DNA from: Elusimicrobia bacterium RIFOXYB2_FULL_48_7
Lineage (GTDB): Bacteria > Elusimicrobiota > Endomicrobiia > CG1-02-37-114 > XYA2-FULL-39-19
Direction of reading: 5' to 3'
Assembly (NCBI GenBank): GCA_001800495.1
Contig: MGVM01000141.1
Span: 693-6,149, forward strand
DNA: 5,457 nucleotides
In this document: positions 1 through 5,268 of the stretch, one piece after another
How the letters are laid out: every line of letters begins with the position of its first letter
Position numbering within the stretch: position 1 is the first letter of the stretch
The notes under the pieces: generated by a model
The model's input: the letters and a program-made list of their open reading frames with translations, nothing else
What the model was told of the DNA's origin: nothing
The model's database searches: none
Program-made: the position numbers and the translations under genes

Positions 1-62
1 CGTTCAAGGTCAACAAAATCCAGGGCTACCTGCAGTATCGGGTGGTTTTTTTTTATTTCCAT
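1..62 (-). CDS. 3-hexulose-6-phosphate synthase-like protein, N-terminal fragment (runs off the window)
   Basis: Only the first 20 complete codons are present; the gene continues beyond position 1. The start is ATG at 62-60, preceded by AGGTGA (77-72) with 9 bases of spacing. It overlaps the last 10 bases of the upstream small membrane protein gene, whose stop is at 55-53. The visible protein contains PILQVALDFVDLE, which matches the first beta strand of the orotidine-monophosphate decarboxylase/HPS superfamily: a short lead, then LQVALD, where the Asp lies in the phosphosugar active site. The form LQVALDFVDLE is closer to HPS (formaldehyde + ribulose 5-phosphate to hexulose 6-phosphate), especially archaeal-type HPS, than to PyrF. 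Its place at the end of a C1-folate operon fits HPS. Alternatives are PyrF, 3-keto-L-gulonate-6-phosphate decarboxylase, or an HPS fused to another domain. The family is fairly secure, the exact enzyme less so. Confidence 0.6.
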   Translation of the reverse strand, partial: MEIKKNHPILQVALDFVDLE

Positions 63-292
63 TTTATGTCTTCACCTGCGTGTTCAATCTTATTGGCTAT
101 TTTTTCAAATTTATCCCGCATCAGGCCAACCATCCATTTGTTCGTTTCTTCATTTTCGATTAGTTTCCTGATTATTTGTTTCATAATTGTTGTTTGTGTA
201 TCAAGCTGACTGCTTAATTTCGCCAGGATAATAAGAATCACTATGAATACTATCGCGGTGATCGTAACTGTTGTTTCAGTCAATGAAACCAT
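53..292 (-). CDS. Small single-pass membrane protein with a cytoplasmic or extracytoplasmic helical tail (79 aa), function unknown
   Basis: I do not recognise this as a named family. It starts with ATG at 292-290 behind a strong ribosome site, GGGAGG (302-297), with 4 bases of spacing, which argues that it is a real gene. Residues about 6-25 form one strongly hydrophobic segment (ITAIVFIVILIILA). It is followed by a polar, charged stretch (about 28-79) rich in Lys, Glu, Ile and Asn that should be helical and may form a coiled coil. There is no signal-peptidase site or lipobox, so it is probably a membrane anchor. The layout resembles small DUF948-like or phage holin-like proteins, but no signature is visible. 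It begins 26 bases after the YjbQ stop, and its own 3' end overlaps the HPS-like gene, so it is co-transcribed and probably translationally coupled with it. Expression is likely; function is not assigned. Confidence 0.7.
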   Translation of the reverse strand: MVSLTETTVTITAIVFIVILIILAKLSSQLDTQTTIMKQIIRKLIENEETNKWMVGLMRDKFEKIANKIEHAGEDIKWK

Positions 293-318
293 ATTTCCTC
301 CCGTATATGCTCATTGTG

Positions 319-738
319 TCAGTTCCCAAAGAATTTGAGTATTACTTCCCTGTTTCTCGGGCGATTATCAAAATCAATGAAAACGATCTGTTGCCAGGTG
401 CCCAGCTGCAAACCGGCGTTTTCAAAAGGCACAGTTATCGAAGGGCCGAAAATAAAAGCCCTTAGGTGCGCTGGCGCGTTGCCTTTTGGGTTTCCAGAGT
501 CGTGGTTGAAACTATTCTTGTCAAACACGAGCTGGTTAAAAAAATCCTGCGAGTCTTTAACAAGGCCCGGCTCGTATTCCATTGTAGTTACCGCGCATGT
601 TGCGCCAGGGGTGAAAATAGAAACAATGCCGTTCAAAAGTTTTGACTTCTTAAGCTCGTTTTTGACCTGTTCGGTGATGTCGACTATCTGCCCGTTCCCG
701 GAGGTTGAGAAATTAATTTTTGAATTTATTATGTTCAT
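319..738 (-). CDS. yjbQ: YjbQ/UPF0047 family protein (secondary thiamine-phosphate synthase type), 139 aa
   Basis: Full-length member of the YjbQ (UPF0047) family, normally about 130-140 residues. Visible family signatures are the N-terminal IVDIT strand (18-22), the FTPGATCAVTTMEYEPGLVKD region (42-62), a conserved His79, GNAPAHLRA (86-94, with His91), GPSITVP (98-104), LGTWQQIVFIDFD (112-124) and the terminal NRPRNR (125-130). The PGAT and EYEPGL forms place it in the branch common in archaea and anaerobic bacteria, not the PHTT branch. Family proteins are small cytosolic enzymes; E. coli YjbQ has weak thiamine-phosphate synthase activity, but the physiological substrate is not settled. The start ATG (738-736) shares one base with the folD stop (TAATG) and has no clear Shine-Dalgarno sequence, so translation probably depends on ribosomes finishing folD. 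Identity is secure; the role in this operon is not known. Confidence 0.9.
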   Translation of the reverse strand: MNIINSKINFSTSGNGQIVDITEQVKNELKKSKLLNGIVSIFTPGATCAVTTMEYEPGLVKDSQDFFNQLVFDKNSFNHDSGNPKGNAPAHLRAFIFGPSITVPFENAGLQLGTWQQIVFIDFDNRPRNREVILKFFGN

Positions 739-740
739 TA
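736..740 (-). promoter_or_regulatory. TAATG stop-start overlap coupling folD to yjbQ
   Basis: The folD stop TAA and the yjbQ start ATG share one base (TAATG). The preceding bases encode the folD C-terminus (SYKIL) and contain no Shine-Dalgarno match, so re-initiation after folD is the likely route to YjbQ. Confidence 0.65.
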
Positions 741-1685
741 AAGTATTTTGTATGAAGCCCCGGGTTCGCCGAGCTGCTGTTTCCAGAGGTTAAGGAGGTT
801 TTTCATCAGCAGGACAGTGGTCACTGCCCCTACGCCGCCAGGGACAGGTGTTATGAAGGCCGCTTTTTTCGAGGCTTCCTCAAAATTTACATCGCCGGTG
901 GTTTTCATCTTCGATTTGCCGGTCTTTTCGTCGATCACAGGGTTACCCTGGCTGTCCTTGAGCGGCACGCGGTTAATCCCTACGTCAATCACTATGGAAC
1001 CTTCCTTGACCATGGCATCTGTAACCAGTCCGGCCTTGCCCACAGCGACAATAAGTATATCGGCCTTTGACGCGTGGCCCGCAAGGTCTTTTGTGGCTAT
1101 ATGGCAGACAGTCGGTGTCAGTGATTCATTAAGTGACGAAAGAAGCATAAGGAGAACGGGTTTGCCTACTATTTCGCTGTGGCCGATAACGATTGTTTCC
1201 TTCCCCTTTAATTCAATATTCACTGATTTCAGGCATTCGATTACGGATAAGGCAGTGCAGGGCGCCACGACGGGGTTTACGCCTGCGTAAAAAAGCCTAC
1301 CCAGGTTCGGCGGCGTAATGCCTTCAACATCCTTTTCAGGAGCTATTCTTGCCTGGACATTCCTGGCATTTATGTACTGCGGAACCGGCATTTGCAATAT
1401 TATGCCCAGAACAGACGTATCGGCATTAAGCGAGTGTATTTTTTCAATAGCTTTTTCTTCAGTGGTGTCCTGCGGCAGTTCAACCAGGTTATAGGTTATT
1501 CCCAGTTCTTCGCAGGAGGCCTTCTGGTTCTTGATGTAAACCCTGCTTGCGGCATTTTCGCCTATCTGTATCGCGGTCAGTGCGGGTTTCCTGCCGTGTT
1601 TTGCTGTCAGGCCGGATAGTTCGGATTTTACTTCCTGCTTGATTTTTTCAGCGATTTTTACTCCGTCAATCAATTGCGCCGTCAT
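738..1685 (-). CDS. folD: FolD-family methylenetetrahydrofolate dehydrogenase (cyclohydrolase residues altered)
   Basis: Cytosolic enzyme oxidising 5,10-methylene-THF to methenyl-THF with NAD(P), usually also hydrolysing methenyl-THF to 10-formyl-THF. The catalytic domain spans about 1-140 and the Rossmann-type nucleotide domain about 141-280. Tyr50 (RVYIKNQKA) and Gln98 (IILQMPVP) are kept. The position of the catalytic Lys (Tyr+4, Lys54 in E. coli) is Gln54, codon CAG, and the Asp of the KDVDG motif is Glu121 (KDVEGIT). The cofactor loop reads IGHSEIVGKP (167-176), and the C-terminal signature is TPVPGGVGAVT (279-289) instead of the common PGGVGPMT. An insertion at about 240-263 helps make the protein 315 residues against about 285 for E. 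coli FolD. The ATG at 1685 follows AGGAGA (1700-1695) with 9 bases of spacing, 17 bases after the HD-GYP gene. FolD identity is certain; true bifunctionality is doubtful because FchA is encoded nearby. Confidence 0.95.
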   Translation of the reverse strand: MTAQLIDGVKIAEKIKQEVKSELSGLTAKHGRKPALTAIQIGENAASRVYIKNQKASCEELGITYNLVELPQDTTEEKAIEKIHSLNADTSVLGIILQMPVPQYINARNVQARIAPEKDVEGITPPNLGRLFYAGVNPVVAPCTALSVIECLKSVNIELKGKETIVIGHSEIVGKPVLLMLLSSLNESLTPTVCHIATKDLAGHASKADILIVAVGKAGLVTDAMVKEGSIVIDVGINRVPLKDSQGNPVIDEKTGKSKMKTTGDVNFEEASKKAAFITPVPGGVGAVTTVLLMKNLLNLWKQQLGEPGASYKIL

Positions 1686-1702
1686 TTTTTAATGTCTCCT
1701 TT

Positions 1703-3709
1703 TTATGCCTTTTTTATCATAGTATTTTCATCATTTTCAAGCATTTTTTTCATGAGGATTATGTTCGGATTTTCCTTTATCGCTTCAATGAATAATTTCA
1801 CAATTTCAGGGTTGAACTGAGTTCCGCTGAATTTTATCAGTTCGTTAATAGCGGTGTCAATGTCCAGCTTTCTGTTTTTATACGGCCTTTCTGTGGTCAT
1901 GGCGTCGAAAGCGTCAGCGACTCCGAGGATCTGCGCGCCAAGGGGAATATCCTTATACTTTTTCTGTTCAGGATAACCTGTCCCATTGTAATGTTCGTGG
2001 TGATGTTTTACTATTTCAGCTACTTCCTTCAGAAACGGCAGCGATTCAAGGATCTTGGCGCCTTTAACCGTGTGTTGTTTGACTTCTTCCCATTCCTCAG
2101 GAGTGAGTTTTGTAGGTTTTTCAAGGATGTAGTCGTGAATCCCTATTTTGCCCAGGTCGTGAAGCATAGCGGCCTGGGTTATCTTGACAACTTCCATTTC
2201 AGGAAGGTTTAGCTTTTTGGATATTACGATGGCGTATTTAGTAACATTGTCCGAATGCCCTACCGTGTAATTGTCCTTTGTTTCAAGCACCAGGGAAAGC
2301 GCCCGGGTTATCCTGATGTAAGTGTCGTCAAGGTTTTCATAAAGCATCGCATTCTTGATCGCTATACCCAGGTTATTGGCCAGGGTTTCAAGCAGTTCAA
2401 TGTCGTGTATGTCGAATATCCCCCCGCCGGTGCTTTTCTGGTCGATAGTCATTACGCCTATCAGCTCATTCTTGCATATAAGCGGCAAAACGAGGGCTGC
2501 CCCGAAGTTGCTTAATTCGTTGACAATATCTTTGGATTCCTGTCTCGGAAGGTTATGGAAAGCGTTGTCAAGGATAAAGGGGTGTTTGTTTGTCTCAAGT
2601 AGGCGGATAATATTCTGGTTCAGGATATAGTTGGTTTTGGCCTTGTCGAGGCCGGTTGAGGCTTTAAGCCTGAGGATGGTTTTGTCCTGAAGTTTTTCAG
2701 CGAAAAATATCCCTATTTTCTGCGCCCCGAGGGCTTTATGCAGAGAATTCACTACAAAATCCAGCAGTTTATTGACGTCAAGTATCGTTATAACGGCTTT
2801 TGATGTTTCGTTTAGTAACTGATGGTAACGGAACCTTTTTCTAAAGACCATATTTTCAATTTCATTCGACAAGGGGGTTCCTGAATAGAATGTAAAAAAT
2901 ACTATTCCGGCTATTGCCATTGCCAATATAAGTGAAACCGTATACTTCATATGCAAAACGTGGAAAAAAAGATGGTTTGAACTGATGAGTAGAATCCCCA
3001 GAAGAGAATATTTGAAAACATTGAATAGCGCAATTTCGGTATTGAGGAGGTTGCCTGTCAACGAATAGGTGATTATTGCAAGCGGAATTAAAGGAAGGCT
3101 GGCCATAATAAAGGCGATTGATTCAGGCGGAAAAGAAGAAGGTAATACTAAAAATGTGATTGTACCGAAAAATATCAATGAGGCAAACCCTATAATAAAA
3201 TATTGGGCTTGAAGTTTTTTCAATCCTTTCAAGGAAAAATAATTAATTATTAGCATGAGAAATGAGTAGGAGACAAGCGTAATAACAAAAATATTCGTAA
3301 CAATTAATGAAAACCCTGTTGTTCTTTTAAGGGGATAATTTTTAATAACCTCAGTTACGCCAAAAGAGGTAAAACTCAGAACGGATAATGCTGCAGCAAT
3401 GCTCAAAATTACAGTTGCCGGCAATATTCGGGTTTTCCGGTTGAGATAACTGTTTACCATAAAGAATATTATAGAGCAGCAAAAGATGTTCCCCGATATC
3501 ATTATTCTTTCGGAAACAAGCCAGACGGAAGGTGATACGGAGAATAATTCAATGCTTTTTACCAGATAAACCATTGATATTAATAATAGGAAAGCTATAA
3601 ACTCACGCTTTAAACTTGATCGTTCGGCTTTGAATAATAGGGTGATAAATAGAAGAATAGCAGCTATCGCACATAAGAAATACAACTTTGCCAGGAAAGG
3701 GTAATACAT
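1703..3709 (-). CDS. Membrane-anchored sensor with GAF domain and HD-GYP phosphodiesterase domain (668 aa)
   Basis: Predicted cyclic-dinucleotide (c-di-GMP type) phosphodiesterase with a membrane sensor. Residues 5-275 hold about nine hydrophobic segments; the first seven (to about 217) resemble the 7TM sensor region found at the N-terminus of some histidine kinases. Residues about 300-455 form a GAF domain (ALGAQKIGIFF near 326-336; LVLPLICKNELIGVMTID near 406-423). Residues about 460-640 are HD-GYP: GHSDNV (484-489), LHDLGKIGIHDYILEKP (516-532, with the H517-D518 pair and K521), H546, HHHEHYNGTGYP (569-580) and VADAFDAMTTERPY (597-610). All expected metal-ligand His/Asp positions and the GYP triplet are present, so hydrolase activity is plausible. 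No kinase, GGDEF or DNA-binding domain is seen. The start ATG has a near-perfect AGGAGG that overlaps the fchA stop. The gene sits between fchA and folD, which is unusual for a signalling protein. Domain calls are strong; ligand and signal are unknown. Confidence 0.93.
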   Translation of the reverse strand: MYYPFLAKLYFLCAIAAILLFITLLFKAERSSLKREFIAFLLLISMVYLVKSIELFSVSPSVWLVSERIMISGNIFCCSIIFFMVNSYLNRKTRILPATVILSIAAALSVLSFTSFGVTEVIKNYPLKRTTGFSLIVTNIFVITLVSYSFLMLIINYFSLKGLKKLQAQYFIIGFASLIFFGTITFLVLPSSFPPESIAFIMASLPLIPLAIITYSLTGNLLNTEIALFNVFKYSLLGILLISSNHLFFHVLHMKYTVSLILAMAIAGIVFFTFYSGTPLSNEIENMVFRKRFRYHQLLNETSKAVITILDVNKLLDFVVNSLHKALGAQKIGIFFAEKLQDKTILRLKASTGLDKAKTNYILNQNIIRLLETNKHPFILDNAFHNLPRQESKDIVNELSNFGAALVLPLICKNELIGVMTIDQKSTGGGIFDIHDIELLETLANNLGIAIKNAMLYENLDDTYIRITRALSLVLETKDNYTVGHSDNVTKYAIVISKKLNLPEMEVVKITQAAMLHDLGKIGIHDYILEKPTKLTPEEWEEVKQHTVKGAKILESLPFLKEVAEIVKHHHEHYNGTGYPEQKKYKDIPLGAQILGVADAFDAMTTERPYKNRKLDIDTAINELIKFSGTQFNPEIVKLFIEAIKENPNIILMKKMLENDENTMIKKA

Positions 3710-3714
3710 TGACT

Positions 3715-3721
3715 CCTCCTA
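3715..3721 (-). promoter_or_regulatory. Strong Shine-Dalgarno of the HD-GYP gene overlapping the fchA stop codon
   Basis: On the minus strand the fchA stop TAG (3721-3719) runs directly into AGGAGG (3720-3715), 5 bases before the ATG at 3709. This is the strongest ribosome site in the window. It fixes the HD-GYP start and means that ribosomes terminating on fchA land on the next initiation site. Confidence 0.8.
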
Positions 3722-4360
3722 GACTTTTGAAGTCAACATGTTTTTGACGGCATTTAAAACTATGTCCGCTTGAGAAAGGGCTGTCTTTGTCATTGATGAA
3801 AGTTTGTTTTGCTTTTGTTCTGAGAAATCCTTGTCATTTATGCTATTGAGGTTTATGGTCACGTTATCACCGGCGGCTTCAATGGCGCTTTTCAGGAAGA
3901 ATGCGCCGCAACTGACGTCGCTTATAAGGTTTTTATTGCCTATCGCCGAAAGCTTTTCGGCCACAGACATTGATTCAGCGGCGATGGCGGCTATTTCCCA
4001 TGGTACGGACATTGCCTGCTTCAGGGCTTCCTGGACCCGCAAGTCCCTGGTTTGTTTTTCTTCAGGGGTGTTTTTCGGAAGTTTGTACGCTGACGAAACT
4101 TTTTCATAGGCTTCGACGTCGCTGTCTATAAGCTCGTTCAATTTTTTCCGTTTTGATTCAAGGATGCCGATGATTTTCGTGATTTCGTCCTGGTGTTTCT
4201 CGTAGCCTTTTTTGTCAAGGGTGAAGTTTGCCACCATGCTAAGCAATGAAACGCCTGTCGAAGCAACCAGCGCTGCAGCGCTGCCGCCACCGGGTGCCGG
4301 GAGCCGTGAAGCAAGGTCATTGAGGTATTTTTCAAGTGTCTGATTTAAGTACTTATTCAT
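3719..4360 (-). CDS. fchA: Methenyltetrahydrofolate cyclohydrolase / formiminotransferase-cyclodeaminase family (FchA-like), 213 aa
   Basis: Stand-alone member of the cyclodeaminase (FTCD C-terminal, PF04961-type) family, about 205-215 residues. It is expected to interconvert 5,10-methenyl-THF and 10-formyl-THF, or to deaminate formimino-THF. Signatures are RLPAPGGGSAAALVAS (19-34), the glycine-rich folate-site loop; LIDSDVEAY (77-85) with the conserved acidic residues; LPKNTPEEKQTR (94-105); VPWEIA (119-124); and GNKNLISDVSCGA (141-153). No formiminotransferase domain or histidine-degradation gene is nearby, and metF and folD are in the same operon, so the cyclohydrolase role is favoured over deamination. 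This matches fchA of acetogens and purine fermenters. The ATG at 4360-4358 overlaps the metF stop by four bases (ATGA) and lacks a clear Shine-Dalgarno sequence. Family assignment is secure; the choice of reaction is from context. Confidence 0.88.
   Translation of the reverse strand: MNKYLNQTLEKYLNDLASRLPAPGGGSAAALVASTGVSLLSMVANFTLDKKGYEKHQDEITKIIGILESKRKKLNELIDSDVEAYEKVSSAYKLPKNTPEEKQTRDLRVQEALKQAMSVPWEIAAIAAESMSVAEKLSAIGNKNLISDVSCGAFFLKSAIEAAGDNVTINLNSINDKDFSEQKQNKLSSMTKTALSQADIVLNAVKNMLTSKV
4357..4360 (-). promoter_or_regulatory. ATGA stop-start overlap coupling metF to fchA
   Basis: The metF stop TGA and the fchA start ATG share the four bases ATGA. The sequence just upstream (CCGGCCAAAA) holds no purine-rich ribosome site, so fchA is probably translated by re-initiation after metF, giving tied amounts of the two enzymes. 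Confidence 0.7.
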
Positions 4361-5256
4361 TTTTGGCCGGTTATGCTGGCTACGCCAGATAGTTCAAGTA
4401 TTTTCGGCACCTTGTCATCCCAGCCGAGAGGCATAAGGTGTATGCCCTGGCAAAGGGGGCACAGGTCCTTGATCAGCCGGGCGGCAATTTCAATACCTGT
4501 CTGGCCTGATTTTGTTTTTTCCTTGTCTTTTTTTAGCTCTTCTATCAGGTTATCCGGTACATGGATCCCTGCTACGTTTTCATTCATGAATTTTGCCATT
4601 CCGGCCGTCTTAAGGATCACGATACCGGCCATTACAGGAATTCCCCACTGTTTGGCTTTTTCCATGAACTTCGCGAATTTGTCTACTTCATATACGGCTT
4701 GGGTTTGGAAGAATTGGACACCTGCCTTTATCTTATGCTCCATCTTTATCAATTGCGGTTCAAGCGGCTCGGCGCAGGGCGATACTACGGCGCCAATGCA
4801 GAACTTAGGCGGCTCGCCGTCAAGTTTGTTACCGGCAAGATCCACCCCGCTTTCAAGTTTTTTGACAGCATGCGCCAGAGAAACCGAGTCAAGGTCGAAA
4901 ACAGGTTTCGCGTCCTTATGGTCGCCGAGTGTAGTATGGTCTCCGGTAAGAAGCAGCATATTTTCAATGCCCAGGGCCGCGGCGCTGAGAATATCGGACT
5001 GCAGGGCCAGCCGGTTCCTGTCGCGGCAGGTAACCTGGAACACGGGTTCAATCCCCCTGTCTTTTATCAGGTGACAGCAGGCAAGCGAGCCGAAACGCAT
5101 TACTGAAGACTGGTTATCCGTCACGTTTATTGCGTCTACAACGTTACGCAGGCTTTCGGCTTCATGGATGGTCTTGTCTATCTGCCACCCCTTCGGCGGG
5201 CCTACTTCGGAAGTAATAACAAATTTTCCTTTGTCAAAAAGTTCTTTAAGCTTCAT
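4357..5256 (-). CDS. metF: 5,10-methylenetetrahydrofolate reductase, acetogen type
   Basis: Flavin-dependent TIM-barrel enzyme reducing 5,10-methylene-THF to 5-methyl-THF in the methyl branch of the Wood-Ljungdahl pathway or for methionine synthesis. The 299 residues match the family length. Visible signatures are ITSEVGPPKG (14-23), whose Glu17 corresponds to the catalytic Glu of E. coli MetF; NVTDNQSSVMR (44-54); LLLTGDHTTLGD (101-112), with TGDH replacing the RGD of E. coli MetF; GVQFFQTQAVYE (179-190), a substrate-contacting Gln region; GIPVMAGIVIL (205-215); and the closing GIHLMPLGWDD (271-281). The TGDH form and direct pairing with a MetV gene point to the MetV-MetF complex of anaerobes, not the NADH-dependent stand-alone enzyme. 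The start ATG (5256) follows AGGGGA (5267-5262) with 5 bases of spacing, 12 bases after the metV stop. The electron donor cannot be read from this window. Confidence 0.94.
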   Translation of the reverse strand: MKLKELFDKGKFVITSEVGPPKGWQIDKTIHEAESLRNVVDAINVTDNQSSVMRFGSLACCHLIKDRGIEPVFQVTCRDRNRLALQSDILSAAALGIENMLLLTGDHTTLGDHKDAKPVFDLDSVSLAHAVKKLESGVDLAGNKLDGEPPKFCIGAVVSPCAEPLEPQLIKMEHKIKAGVQFFQTQAVYEVDKFAKFMEKAKQWGIPVMAGIVILKTAGMAKFMNENVAGIHVPDNLIEELKKDKEKTKSGQTGIEIAARLIKDLCPLCQGIHLMPLGWDDKVPKILELSGVASITGQK

Positions 5257-5268
5257 GGAATTCCCCTG

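Noticed and set aside
314..1290. Plus-strand open frames opposite yjbQ and folD (314-793 and 748-1290)
   Set aside because: They mirror the codons of two well-conserved minus-strand genes and show no recognisable protein features.
2950..3700. AT-rich stretch that could suggest transferred DNA or hidden promoters
   Set aside because: It coincides with the membrane-segment part of the HD-GYP protein, where Ile, Phe, Leu and Asn codons raise AT content. No mobile-element features or boundary repeats were seen.
4268..4283. Perfect 16-base palindrome CAGCGCTGCAGCGCTG
   Set aside because: It lies in the codons for the conserved GGSAAAL loop of FchA and is explained by repeated Ala/Ser codons. It is not near a gene boundary and has no copy elsewhere in the window that I could see.
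4138..4335. Second minus-strand frame inside fchA, and a similar one inside metF (4785-5051)
   Set aside because: These are out-of-frame shadows; the in-frame proteins carry the conserved FchA and MetF motifs throughout, with no sign of a frameshift.
4373..5074. Long plus-strand open frame (233 codons) opposite metF, with a second one at 4561-5106
   Set aside because: Both are antisense to a clearly conserved metF. Their translations are Ser/Arg/Pro-rich without family motifs and lack a good ribosome site.
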